Shown here: positions 1-7,814 of the stretch, in pieces | Layout of the letters: each line of letters begins with the position of its first letter | Position numbering within the stretch: position 1 is the stretch's first letter | Virus record (IMG/VR): IMGVR_UViG_3300009185_000072 | Span: 1 to 30,107 of that record | Direction: 5' to 3' (one strand) | DNA from: a virus | Length of the DNA: 30,107 bases | Notes under the pieces: generated by a model | The model's input: the letters and a program-made list of their open reading frames with translations, nothing else | What the model was told of the DNA's origin: nothing | Database searches by the model: none | Position numbers and translations under genes: made by a program

Positions 1-2072
1 CGAGTGAGGTGTGCGCCAAGAGTGGATGGAGATAGCGCTACGGTTGCAGAAGTTCCTGTGATGGCCTGAGCCGCCGTAGCGATGGCCGGAACCGCCGCCG
101 TGACGAAAGCCGTGGTGGCCAGCGCCGTGGTGTTGTTGCCCGGAGACTGCGTCGTGGCGATCGTGCCAGTCGGCAGGGTGGGCGTGCCGGTGAAGGTCGG
201 CGAGGCCAAGGCGGCCCTGCTGGTGTCAGTCGGGTGGACGTGGTCAGCCCTGGCGTAGCGCAAGGAAGTACCCACAGCAGCCGTACCATCGACGAGCGGG
301 GTGGCGGCAGCGGCCTGTGCGACGACAAAGGCCGTGGAAGCAATGACTGTGGAGTTAGTGTCTACTGCGGCAGTCGTAGTCGTGCCTCCACCTACAAGCG
401 ATGCGCCGTAAATCTGTGTATTATTAGTACTGGTCGAGCTTCCAAGCGTGATGTTGGTCGTAGACCCAGTGCCTCCGCTTGTACCGATGTTGATACTTTT
501 GGTCTGTCCAGTAGTCGTCGAGCCGCCTGCTAAAGTATAGGAGCCAGTTGCGGCAGAGTTTCCTAAATCAATAGTCGTACCAGTGGCAGTGATGTTACCC
601 TGGAGCGTGGTCGTCGAAGTGCCTGTGGTTGACCCGATGGCGATGTTCGTCGTGCTACCAGCGACGCCGTTCGTGCCGATGTTAACCGCCTTGGTCGTGG
701 CCGTCAGGGTTGCACCTGTGGCAAGGTTAAGGGTAGACGCGGCAGTCGTGCCACCGATCGTGGTGGTCGAAGCACCGAGCACGGGGCCTAGGGTCGTCGT
801 TGTGGTCGAGCCGGAGACGCCACCTGTGCCGATGTTCAGGGTCTTGGTCGAAGCGCTGATGGTCGCACCAGAGGCCACGTTGATCGTGCCGGTGGCCGTC
901 GAGTTGCCCAGGGTCTGGCTGGCGTTCGAGAAAGTGATGCTGCCCGAGACTGTCTGGGTATCGCTAAGCGTCATCAGCTGCTTGGTGGCAGCGTTGATAC
1001 GGGCGAAGACTGCACCAGTGGTCGTCCAGATGTCGCCGTTGACGGGGGCGGTCGGAGCAGCGCCGTGCGGGACGTTCAGCCCAGCAGTGGCCGTGGTCGA
1101 GGCCACCGTGGTCACTAGCCCAGTGAACGTAGCGCCTGCGAGCAGGGCGTACGGCGTCAGCGCCGAGGATGTCAGGTAGCCCTGCGAGGTCACCCAAGAC
1201 TGTTCGGCCAGCGTCTCAGTGACTCCACCGAGGCGGACCTGCAGATCGGAGCCGGTGTTCCAGAACTCGCCGTTAGTAGGGGAGGTCGGAGCCGTGCCAG
1301 GGAGGATGCTAAAGCCAGCCGTGCCAGTCGTCGAGGCAGGGGTGGACACTTCTCCCGTGAAGGTTGCGCCAGCGAGGGCCGCGTAGTCCGAAGCCGTAGC
1401 GGTCGCCATCGTGCCAAGACCTAGGTTGGTCCGGGCCGTTGAGGCAGAGGCTAGGTCGGATAGGTTGTTAGACTTGGCGAGGAAGGTCGAGTTTGCCGTG
1501 GCCGTTGTGATATATGGCGACAAGGCCGAGCTGGTGATGAAACCGCTTGGGTTGGTCTGAAGGTAGTACGTCGAGGCCGCGGTCGCGCTCGTCAGGTACG
1601 ACGACATCCCTGCGATGGTCTGGTAGGTGCTGGCCGCAGTCGCGGTGGTCAGGTAGGGCGTCAGCGCTGCCGACGTCAGGAAGCCCGATGGGTTACCGGA
1701 GAGGGGGTAATACAACGCCGCCGCCTGAGCCGTAGTCGAGTACGCCGAGAGGTCAACGGACAGGACGCCCGAGCCAACGGCCAGCGGAGCAGTTACCGAG
1801 GTGATAAAGTCCGCTGGGAGGGTCAGCCAGCCAGTGTCATAGGAGGTCGCAGAAAGTTTCTGAAGCACCTGCCCTGTAGTGCCGCCGACAGCCACGCCCG
1901 CACCAGTCGCACCAGTAGCGCCAGTCGCCCCCGTCGCCCCCGTGGCCCCGGTGTTTCCAGTAGGCCCGGGCGTACCGATGACGCCAGATAGGACGCCCCC
2001 AGCCGTGTTCTGAAACACGCCAGTGATGGTCCCACTAACGAGACTGTTAAACGTGCCGGTAATGACTGCCAT
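1..2072 (-). CDS. Tail fibre protein, C-terminal end cut off by the window edge
   Basis: An open frame from ATG at 2072 runs without a stop to base 1, giving about 690 residues with the C-terminus missing. Residues 33-59 are nine collagen-like Gly-X-X triplets (GPT, GNT, then GAT copies). Next come Thr/Ser/Ala-rich repeats typical of phage fibres, such as NPSGF and LAGATFTG, each seen twice. Three NIGT-x-G repeats follow, encoded near 827-835, 675-683 and 481-489. The last part has the familiar fibre phrases RADHVHPTD, SPTFTGTPTLP and TTAFV. It probably forms a trimeric host-binding fibre at the tail tip. It is the last tail gene in transcription order, as in lambda-like phages. The family-level call is firm; the receptor is unknown. 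Confidence 0.9.
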   Translation of the reverse strand, partial: MAVITGTFNSLVSGTITGVFQNTAGGVLSGVIGTPGPTGNTGATGATGATGATGATGAGVAVGGTTGQVLQKLSATSYDTGWLTLPADFITSVTAPLAVGSGVLSVDLSAYSTTAQAAALYYPLSGNPSGFLTSAALTPYLTTATAASTYQTIAGMSSYLTSATAASTYYLQTNPSGFITSSALSPYITTATANSTFLAKSNNLSDLASASTARTNLGLGTMATATASDYAALAGATFTGEVSTPASTTGTAGFSILPGTAPTSPTNGEFWNTGSDLQVRLGGVTETLAEQSWVTSQGYLTSSALTPYALLAGATFTGLVTTVASTTATAGLNVPHGAAPTAPVNGDIWTTTGAVFARINAATKQLMTLSDTQTVSGSITFSNASQTLGNSTATGTINVASGATISASTKTLNIGTGGVSGSTTTTTLGPVLGASTTTIGGTTAASTLNLATGATLTATTKAVNIGTNGVAGSTTNIAIGSTTGTSTTTLQGNITATGTTIDLGNSAATGSYTLAGGSTTTGQTKSINIGTSGGTGSTTNITLGSSTSTNNTQIYGASLVGGGTTTTAAVDTNSTVIASTAFVVAQAAAATPLVDGTAAVGTSLRYARADHVHPTDTSRAALASPTFTGTPTLPTGTIATTQSPGNNTTALATTAFVTAAVPAIATAAQAITGTSATVALSPSTLGAHLT
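440..900 (-). repeat. NIGT-type tandem repeats within the tail fibre gene
   Basis: Imperfect protein repeats of the pattern K-x-x-NIGT-x-G-x-x-GSTT recur three times in the fibre, spaced roughly 150-190 bases apart. Such Gly/Ser/Thr repeats are usual in beta-rich fibre shafts. Boundaries are approximate because the units have diverged and the spacers differ in length. Confidence 0.7.
1896..1976 (-). repeat. Collagen-like Gly-X-X repeat within the tail fibre gene
   Basis: Nine consecutive Gly-X-X triplets, most of them GAT, encoded by a near-perfect repeat of GGN GCN ACN codons. Collagen-like segments are common in phage fibres, where they form or stabilise trimeric stalks. The low complexity at DNA level makes this a likely place for length variation between relatives. 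Confidence 0.9.
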
Positions 2073-2076
2073 AGAA

Positions 2077-2394
2077 TTAGGCTTTGGTAACCGTGTCCGC
2101 AATCACCACGCGGAACTGTTGCGAGTGGGTCGTGGGCGAGCCATCGAAGACGAACCTGATATCCCAGTTAGCCTGACCGACCGCCCAGTCGGACGTATCG
2201 CCAGTGTAGTTTGTCGTAAAGGACAGGCCGTCCTCAGCGATGGTTACCGTAAGCGCGTAGAGGTTCCCGCAGCGGTCCTGAATGTCCGAGGTAATCGTCG
2301 TATCCAGCAGATCAGCAGGCTCACCAGCCCCGGGAGTCCATGTCCAAGTGCACCCGAATGAGTCTCCACGCGAGAAAGAAGCGGTGTTAGCCAT
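2077..2394 (-). CDS. Small tail-associated protein with a beta-sandwich-like pattern
   Basis: A 105-residue protein starting MANTASFSRGDSFGCTWTW. The opening (FxRGDxFxxxxxW), a middle with a Gly-asp-tyr type turn and a later WDIRFVFDG segment match a small phage protein type often found beside fibre genes and resembling baseplate or fibre-adaptor Ig-like domains. The start at 2394 is preceded by TCCCGCA (2404-2410) and AACCCTAC (2414-2421), a leader shared with other genes here. It lies four bases upstream of the fibre gene and is probably co-translated with it. A structural role is inferred from position; no catalytic motif is visible. Confidence 0.7.
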   Translation of the reverse strand: MANTASFSRGDSFGCTWTWTPGAGEPADLLDTTITSDIQDRCGNLYALTVTIAEDGLSFTTNYTGDTSDWAVGQANWDIRFVFDGSPTTHSQQFRVVIADTVTKA

Positions 2395-2425
2395 GCTACT
2401 TATTGCGGGAAAAGTAGGGTTTAGG

Positions 2426-2875
2426 TCAGAAGGCCGTCAGTTTGCCGATTATATTGATAGTCGGGGTGCTCGACGCGGTAAAGGTCTGGAACGGGGAGAC
2501 GAAGGCCGAGGCCGCCATGGTGATGCTTCCGCTGCTTAGAGCCACCGTCTCGCCTGTCAGCTGAGCCCGGTCTTCATTGACCAGCATACCTACGCTCGAG
2601 GTCTGGTATTCGGAAGCGAACTTAGCAGACGTGCCTGAGGTGATGTAGGCGTTGAAGTTCGGACCATACTGCTTTGAGGCATTGTTCAGATATAATGCCG
2701 AGTAATCCGTACGCACAAAGCCGTTGCCATCCGTTGTCTTGAAACCATGCACATACTCGACGTTGTGGTCCCCGCTATCAGTGACAGGCGACCCGGACAA
2801 AGTGCCGTTAAAGATAACGCTTCGCAGCGCTCCCCAGGTTGACGGGCCGAAGCCGACTCCAATCACTAGGCCCAT
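2426..2875 (-). CDS. Hypothetical tail-region protein (149 aa)
   Basis: The start at 2875 (MGLVIGVGFG) is chosen because its ATG overlaps the TAA of the preceding gene as TAATG, a translational-coupling arrangement; a longer frame to 2947 would overlap that gene by about 70 bases. The protein is rich in Ser, Thr, Gly and Asn with alternating hydrophobic residues, as in beta-rich virion proteins. No membrane segment or enzyme motif is seen. Its place between the tape-measure candidate and the fibre suggests a tail-tip or baseplate part. I do not recognise the family. Confidence 0.65.
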   Translation of the reverse strand: MGLVIGVGFGPSTWGALRSVIFNGTLSGSPVTDSGDHNVEYVHGFKTTDGNGFVRTDYSALYLNNASKQYGPNFNAYITSGTSAKFASEYQTSSVGMLVNEDRAQLTGETVALSSGSITMAASAFVSPFQTFTASSTPTINIIGKLTAF

Positions 2876-3426
2876 TAGATGCGGGCGTAGTAGTAGCGGG
2901 CCGTGTCCGTGCCGGTCTTGAGGCGATCGCCCCAGAGGGAGCCGCATCCCTTGTAGTTAAATGTCTGTAGCGTGTCCACGTCGTCGACTGTTTTACCTTT
3001 CACGATTCCAATCAGGACATAGCCGATATCATCGGTGTCAGTCAGTACGGTATCAGATACCAGAATGTAAGGTGGAACGGTCGTACTCGGGAAAGCATAC
3101 GTTGGTGAACCTTCATTCTCACAAGCAATATAGATATAGTTAGTCGTAAAGTCAGAACCAAGACCATCAAGGAATACTGGAATCTTTGGCTTTGGAGTAT
3201 TGCTCAAAGGGACGTCATCGTAATCAGTAACGCCAAGATTATTTACCATGCCAGGGCTTACATAAATGTAGTATGCTTCAGTGGTCGAATCATACCACAA
3301 GGACGTGATTACAAGCGCACAGGTTTGCCCACCGATGTCCCACTCGCTCCAAGGCTGTTGGATGTTTAGGCTTTCACCAAGGCTTGAGGCCGAAAAGGTG
3401 TAACCTGGTCCGGGTTGAATAGCCAT
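2875..3426 (-). CDS. Hypothetical tail-region protein (183 aa)
   Basis: Starts MAIQPGPGYTFSASSLGES and ends TARYYYARI. It is acidic and rich in Tyr, Thr, Asp and Val, with a beta-strand-like pattern throughout and no enzyme motif. The opening PGPGYTFSAS is typical of small phage virion proteins. It lies three bases after the upstream gene and overlaps the next start by one base. A tail-tip structural role is inferred from position only. Confidence 0.65.
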   Translation of the reverse strand: MAIQPGPGYTFSASSLGESLNIQQPWSEWDIGGQTCALVITSLWYDSTTEAYYIYVSPGMVNNLGVTDYDDVPLSNTPKPKIPVFLDGLGSDFTTNYIYIACENEGSPTYAFPSTTVPPYILVSDTVLTDTDDIGYVLIGIVKGKTVDDVDTLQTFNYKGCGSLWGDRLKTGTDTARYYYARI

Positions 3427-3429
3427 GGC

Positions 3430-4260
3430 TTAGAACTTCTTATATACGTCAAGTTCCCAGCCTACGCGAGAATAACGGATTTCGTAATTAACCTTAAAGA
3501 TAGAACCAAACTCTTCAGTGTTTACCTGAGCCAGTAGGTTTACCGGGTTGCCTGCAAAACCAGTACCAATCGGAGCCCAATCAGGGAGCAACGGGAAAGT
3601 GCTCCATGATCTAGTGACGCTAGATGACCCAAGAAGTTCGACAAGAACTGCCACCGATGACTTATCATCCACATACATGATGCCGGAATAGCTCGTCGTT
3701 GGCGCAAGGTACTGAGTCTTCCCATAGTATTGAGGATAGGTCGGATTAACGAAACCGATAAATCTGCCTCCGTTCTCCTTCTCAAAGCATGATCCGTTCA
3801 ACCCAAGGTAAGCAGGAGCGCCGCCAACGTTAGGGGCAAAGTTATTAGAGGCATCCTGAGTATAGGGTGCAGGTCCAGCGATTGGACCTAAATACGGTGA
3901 ACCAGCGTGAACAAAAAAGTTAGGATGTCCCGTGATATTATCAGCCGTTAAACCGTTAGCCGCAGAGCAGTTAGGGTTAGTCATGCTGCCGCTATTCACG
4001 GTCGGGTCGATTCCAACGTAATCGATACGCATGGTCGCCATACCTAAATCGTCGTAGCTGATGCTAGACTTATGTGCTTTCATGTACGACCACGCTGCCT
4101 TTGGGAACGCTTCGCCTCGAACATTAATAGCCGGAGCGTCGGCTGCGTTTACCTTGTAGGTAGCCGTGCAGGTGTTCAGGCCGAAGCCGTCAGACTGGAC
4201 AGACCAGCCTGGTTGAAGGAGTTTTACGCTGAGTGCAGCGCCTTTATTAATGCGGGACAT
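3430..4260 (-). CDS. Hypothetical tail-region protein (276 aa)
   Basis: A 276-residue protein beginning MSRINKGAALSVKLLQPGW. It has Gly/Asn/Pro-rich loops, several aromatic residues and a C-terminal YEIRYSRVGWELDVYKKF strand-rich end. No signal peptide, membrane span or catalytic motif is visible. It follows the tape-measure candidate by three bases, where lambda has its tail-tip genes M, L, K, I and J. It could be a distal tail or baseplate hub substitute, but the family is not recognised. Confidence 0.6.
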   Translation of the reverse strand: MSRINKGAALSVKLLQPGWSVQSDGFGLNTCTATYKVNAADAPAINVRGEAFPKAAWSYMKAHKSSISYDDLGMATMRIDYVGIDPTVNSGSMTNPNCSAANGLTADNITGHPNFFVHAGSPYLGPIAGPAPYTQDASNNFAPNVGGAPAYLGLNGSCFEKENGGRFIGFVNPTYPQYYGKTQYLAPTTSYSGIMYVDDKSSVAVLVELLGSSSVTRSWSTFPLLPDWAPIGTGFAGNPVNLLAQVNTEEFGSIFKVNYEIRYSRVGWELDVYKKF

Positions 4261-4263
4261 AAG

Positions 4264-5025
4264 TTAGGATACGTTACGGATGTCGATTGGGTTCTTAGTG
4301 AAGTCCACATCAGTGATGCCGGAGGTAGCGGGGCGGGTCTTCAGTAACTCAAGAATCTGCTGCTGAATGTCAGTCTGCCGCGTCATGTTTTCAAGCACCG
4401 GGTTAGCGCCGACGCCGATCACATTGGAGAAGCCTTGGGGGCCGGAGAAGGATGAGTCCTTTCCAGCCATTGTGATTGGCTTATTCTTTATATCCTCGGC
4501 AAGAAGGGCCTGAATCTCGTCTTGAATTCTTTTATTTTCCTTCAATCGATAATAAGGGATACTTAATCCTTCACCCCTAGTTGGTCCTCTTTGATATTTT
4601 CTCTGTTCCCTGAAATAAATATCTTGTCCTCTTGGATCGTTTTGTAGGAATTCAAGAGTCGTTTGTTCGCGTTGTGTCTTTGCTTCTTCGACAGTTTCCT
4701 TACCCTTCTTTTCGTTGTTTCGTTTATTGGCCCAGTATTGGTCTTCTGCAGACATCAGTTTGTTTGTCTGGTCAATGGCTGCTTGATTAGCGTCTTCGCG
4801 CTTCTTTGCATTGTCGGCAATCATCTTACCGATGAAACCCATGGCCGTACCAAGCAGGGCCATAGGTCCGAGGAAGGATAGGAAAATATCCTTAAAGGAT
4901 GTCTTAAACTTGTTACCAATTCCTTCCAGCTGTTTATCTAGTGAACCTACAGCTGCCTTGGCACGACCGGCTACCTGGTCGGCGTTAGTTTCCCCATCAA
5001 TGCTAAACTTTACGGAGTTGCTCAT
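4264..5025 (-). CDS. Candidate tape-measure protein, unusually short (253 aa)
   Basis: The N-terminus is polar and helical. A hydrophobic stretch around residues 46-72 (FLSFLGPMALLGTAMGFIGK) looks membrane-active, as in tape measures. A long charged helical region follows (QTNKLMSAEDQYWANKRNNE and onward) that could be coiled coil. Its ATG overlaps the stop of the previous gene (ATGA at 5022-5025), just where lambda-like phages place the tape measure after the tail assembly chaperone. Typical siphophage tape measures exceed 600 residues, so either the tail is very short or this is another inner-tail protein. Confidence 0.5.
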   Translation of the reverse strand: MSNSVKFSIDGETNADQVAGRAKAAVGSLDKQLEGIGNKFKTSFKDIFLSFLGPMALLGTAMGFIGKMIADNAKKREDANQAAIDQTNKLMSAEDQYWANKRNNEKKGKETVEEAKTQREQTTLEFLQNDPRGQDIYFREQRKYQRGPTRGEGLSIPYYRLKENKRIQDEIQALLAEDIKNKPITMAGKDSSFSGPQGFSNVIGVGANPVLENMTRQTDIQQQILELLKTRPATSGITDVDFTKNPIDIRNVS

Positions 5026-5555
5026 TCGGTTTCAAGTTTGGCAATCAGGTCTTCGTCTTCCTTAGTTAGTACCTTCATGTCAGCGCCTTCGCTGATTGCA
5101 AAGCAAGAGTGCAGCCAGATGGCTTGCGACTCGGGCATGGTCCAAGCGCGCTCTTCGGATACTCCATGGTTCATCAGGTTGCAGACTACCGTCAGGACCC
5201 AAGGCACACCAGTCGAGTTATGGTGCTTGGCCTTCTTGTCCCAGAACTTAGGCCAGGACTCAACTAGGACAAACTCTGCGAAGCGGGACATTTGCTTTAC
5301 GAAGTAGACTTCGCTAGCGCTCATGCGTCCAAGGTAGTAATGGTCCTTCAGGCTAAGTTTCCCAATAGGTTCACCGGCACAGATCTTAACTGCGATAAGT
5401 AAATCAAGCGGCCGGACTGCCTTAGTAGATACAACGAAGGGAGACTCGACCGATTCCAGCTGCACGCGCCGAAGCATGGAAAATGGAGAAACGAGACGGC
5501 CCAGCATCTTGATTGGAGCCGGGTCCGTGAACGCGCTTAAGAAGCGCTGGTCCAT
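5022..5555 (-). CDS. Candidate tail assembly chaperone (177 aa)
   Basis: An alpha-helical, charged cytoplasmic-type protein with no membrane segment. Its position between a tail-tube candidate and the tape-measure candidate matches the lambda gpG slot. The C-terminal part includes SEERAWTMPESQAIWLHSCF followed by an acidic tail (KEDEDLIAKLETE), features seen in chaperone-type proteins of environmental phages. It overlaps the next gene by four bases. I could not find a convincing slippery heptamer for a programmed frameshift at its 3' end, so the call rests mainly on gene order. Confidence 0.5.
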   Translation of the reverse strand: MDQRFLSAFTDPAPIKMLGRLVSPFSMLRRVQLESVESPFVVSTKAVRPLDLLIAVKICAGEPIGKLSLKDHYYLGRMSASEVYFVKQMSRFAEFVLVESWPKFWDKKAKHHNSTGVPWVLTVVCNLMNHGVSEERAWTMPESQAIWLHSCFAISEGADMKVLTKEDEDLIAKLETE

Positions 5556-5558
5556 TAG

Positions 5559-5939
5559 TTAGAGGATGGCCTCGTAGCCGACGGCAGTTACTGTAACAGC
5601 AGAAAAGTTTTTGTTAGATCCCTTATCTGAGATTTTGGTAACCCAGCCTTCAAAGGTAGTCGAAGCACCGCCGCCAGGATAAGCCGAGTTGGCATTAACC
5701 GTAACAGAAAAAGCACTACCAAGCACGGGCATGCTCGAAGTCTTAGCAATCATCTCAACGCTGATCTGCGTCTTGCGGTCATCGCCGCGCCACGTAACGG
5801 TCACACCAGTCTCATCAACGATAGTGGTTTCGTTGTTAAACTCGCCATCGTTGGTGTAAGACTGGCAGATAGCATTAGAGACGGTGGTATCACCGATTCC
5901 ATAGATTGCACTAACCCCATAAACTACAGCGGCGCACAT
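5559..5939 (-). CDS. Candidate major tail tube protein (126 aa)
   Basis: A small beta-rich protein (many alternating Val/Thr/Ser residues, GVTVTWRGDDRKTQISVEMI) without enzyme motifs. It stands between a tail-terminator-like gene and the chaperone candidate, the place of lambda gpV. The size fits small tube proteins. The start at 5939 is preceded by CAATAGTAT directly before ATG and by AACCTTACC at 5956-5964, a leader shared with other structural genes here. A neck or tail-completion protein is the main alternative. Confidence 0.5.
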   Translation of the reverse strand: MCAAVVYGVSAIYGIGDTTVSNAICQSYTNDGEFNNETTIVDETGVTVTWRGDDRKTQISVEMIAKTSSMPVLGSAFSVTVNANSAYPGGGASTTFEGWVTKISDKGSNKNFSAVTVTAVGYEAIL

Positions 5940-5962
5940 ATACTATTGTTTAAGTGGTAAGG

Positions 5963-6397
5963 TTACTGAGGGTTGACCACGATCAGGACGTCGTAACCGA
6001 ACACGGACGCCCAGGAGCGTTCGTTAACCCCTTCGTCCTCGGACAGTGGGGTGACGTCATAGCATAGGGCATCGCCCCCAGCTACAAAGACCGCCTTGAT
6101 GGCCGTAAGGTCCTGCATAGACCCAGCTACGGCAGCGCATCGGGCGCGGTGCTCGGCTAGGGTGTTATCGTCGGCAGACGAGAAGACAGTGATCCGTGTA
6201 CCACACGAATAGTTACCAAGCCCCTGGGGCATATCGTTAGGCGATCGTGCCGAGTCGCAGAGGACAATGGCCTTAGGCAGTACGTTGGTATCTGCACCGT
6301 CGCCGGTGTAGATGGAAACTCCGGCCAGCTCGGTCTGAGCTGATAGGTGGGAAGCGATAGCCGCTTCGAGGATTTGACGTGAGGATTTCGTGCCCAT
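5963..6397 (-). CDS. Candidate tail terminator / tail completion protein (144 aa)
   Basis: Begins with a helix (SRQILEAAIASHLSAQTEL), then alternating strands and helices, and ends in a strand-rich SWASVFGYDVLIVVNPQ. This pattern of one N-terminal helix with a following alpha/beta sheet is that of gpU-like and DUF3168-type tail terminators, which cap the tube and join it to the head. Its position just upstream of the tube candidate agrees. It is separated from the previous gene by eight bases. Confidence 0.55.
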   Translation of the reverse strand: MGTKSSRQILEAAIASHLSAQTELAGVSIYTGDGADTNVLPKAIVLCDSARSPNDMPQGLGNYSCGTRITVFSSADDNTLAEHRARCAAVAGSMQDLTAIKAVFVAGGDALCYDVTPLSEDEGVNERSWASVFGYDVLIVVNPQ

Positions 6398-6405
6398 AAA
6401 GTTGG

Positions 6406-7368
6406 TTATTTCTTGCGGTTGGCTCGGTCAATTGTGTCCCTAATTCTGGCTTGGACGGTTGCGTTCAGTTGCTTAACGCGGTTGCCGTAGACGATGTTCT
6501 CTGTACCGGCATCCGTTGCAACGTTATTGATGTTACCGATAAGGTTAGTGGCTTCCATGTGGACACTAGTCGCGTTAGCGCTCATTGTGAACTGGCCTGC
6601 GGAAGAGCGGTTAGCGTCAACCCATGGGGCATCGTAGACGCCATAGTTACGGGCAGTGCCCTTGGAACTAATCAGGGGTGGAATCAATTGAAGAGCCGAA
6701 GCCCATCCAGCCTTGACGCGACCTACCTTAAGTTGGCGCTCGGTAATGTAAGCCTGCAATTGAAGGTCAGTTGCTACCAAGTATTGAGGCCCACCTACAG
6801 GGGCTTTCTTAGGCCAGCGTCCACCGACTTTGCCTTTATACTTATCATGGATACTGCGTAAGTCATTAGTAAGTCCTTGAGGTGGGGTAATGCTTCCATC
6901 GGCCCGAGCTTTGCTTAGATAGTTCTGGGCCTTGGCAAATGCCCGGCGCGTGTCCGTGTCTTGCATGATCTTACGCATGACCGGGGACAAACCTTTGATG
7001 TTTTTTTCTGTCGGCTGCAGAGCGATGAAATCCATCCAGGAGCGACCACTAGGGCCTGTACCTTGGACGGCGTTGATGACCTGCCGTAGGAATACGCCCT
7101 TAGACCTACGGGGCTGATCCATAGGAATAAAGATGCGCTTAACGTCCTTAGCCAATTTCCCTTTACCCGCTTTCCAAGCGGCAACACCTAGCCCTTGACC
7201 GCCACCAGCAGGCATAGGCGGGGTGAAGATCATAGCGTCCCGGAGCATTAGGCGCATCTGCTCATTAGCAATAACGTCCCGGTCAACCTTAACGTCCTTA
7301 GCAAACTGGGTAATAGCCGCGTCAAAGTCGGCCTTACTCTTAGGGTCAATGCCGGACTTTTTAGCCAT
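6406..7368 (-). CDS. Minor tail / neck protein, gpZ- or HK97 gp10-like by position (320 aa)
   Basis: A basic protein with a Lys-rich N-terminus, a central region containing VGRVKAGWASALQLIPPL, and a C-terminal helical segment (NIVYGNRVKQLNATVQARIR). The motif with an Arg/Lys-Val-x-x-G-Trp core near the middle and the long C-terminal helix resemble gp10/gpZ-type proteins that line the head-tail neck. It is larger than lambda gpZ. Its ATG overlaps the stop of the preceding gene as TAATG. Position between the head-closure candidate and tail terminator supports the role. Confidence 0.55.
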   Translation of the reverse strand: MAKKSGIDPKSKADFDAAITQFAKDVKVDRDVIANEQMRLMLRDAMIFTPPMPAGGGQGLGVAAWKAGKGKLAKDVKRIFIPMDQPRRSKGVFLRQVINAVQGTGPSGRSWMDFIALQPTEKNIKGLSPVMRKIMQDTDTRRAFAKAQNYLSKARADGSITPPQGLTNDLRSIHDKYKGKVGGRWPKKAPVGGPQYLVATDLQLQAYITERQLKVGRVKAGWASALQLIPPLISSKGTARNYGVYDAPWVDANRSSAGQFTMSANATSVHMEATNLIGNINNVATDAGTENIVYGNRVKQLNATVQARIRDTIDRANRKK

Positions 7369-7739
7369 TACTGGTTATCGTCTACGCAGTCTAGTTCGAT
7401 GACGGCGCTAGTCTGCTTGTAGGACTGGCCCTTAATACGGAGGACCTGCCCGTTAACCGTGAACTTCTTACCTTCGCCCAGGGCGGCGATAGGGACCCCA
7501 GAGGCCAGAGTGGCTACCTGCCCTCCAACCCGGCCATCAGAAGCCGTCCAAGGGGCCGTAGCGGCAGCGAAACGCACCGTCCACATCTTCTGGTCAACGA
7601 AACCCCCAGCCCCAAAGCTTGGGGTATTCATCGGGCGGGACAGGCCAACTAGAAATGACTGGTCGTTAACTAGCGCCGGGACGCCGATATCTGCCAGCAA
7701 AGATTGGAAGTCTGGGAGAAATGTATCATAAATACTCAT
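7368..7739 (-). CDS. Candidate head-tail joining / head closure protein (123 aa)
   Basis: Short beta-rich protein. The C-terminal third (GKKFTVNGQVLRIKGQSYKQ) has the look of gpFII-like joining proteins. It is the first gene after the capsid terminator and begins the tail block, where lambda has FI/FII. The stop overlaps the start of the next gene by one base. No catalytic motif is visible. Confidence 0.5.
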   Translation of the reverse strand: MSIYDTFLPDFQSLLADIGVPALVNDQSFLVGLSRPMNTPSFGAGGFVDQKMWTVRFAAATAPWTASDGRVGGQVATLASGVPIAALGEGKKFTVNGQVLRIKGQSYKQTSAVIELDCVDDNQ

Positions 7740-7768
7740 GTGTTGGGAGGGTAGGGAATTGGAGATAC

Positions 7769-7793
7769 AAAAAAGCCCCCATCGCTGGGGGCT
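7769..7793 (-). terminator. Strong intrinsic terminator after the capsid gene
   Basis: On the minus strand a perfect seven-base-pair stem AGCCCCC/GGGGGCT with a six-base loop is followed at once by six T residues (7774-7769). It lies 21 bases past the stop of the major capsid gene and 30 bases before the next start. It probably ends or attenuates the head-gene transcript, so tail genes are made at a lower level or from another promoter. Confidence 0.93.
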
Positions 7794-7814
7794 GTTTCAG
7801 GCCGTCAGCCCAGA

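Noticed and set aside
583-1179. Plus-strand open frame of 198 codons rich in Val, Ala and Pro
   Set aside because: Antisense to the repetitive tail fibre; the protein is a mirror of Thr/Ser/Gly codons and has no recognisable fold.
5022-5060. Programmed frameshift joining tail chaperone and tape measure
   Set aside because: No convincing slippery heptamer was seen near the 3' end, and the two genes already have a normal ATGA overlap.
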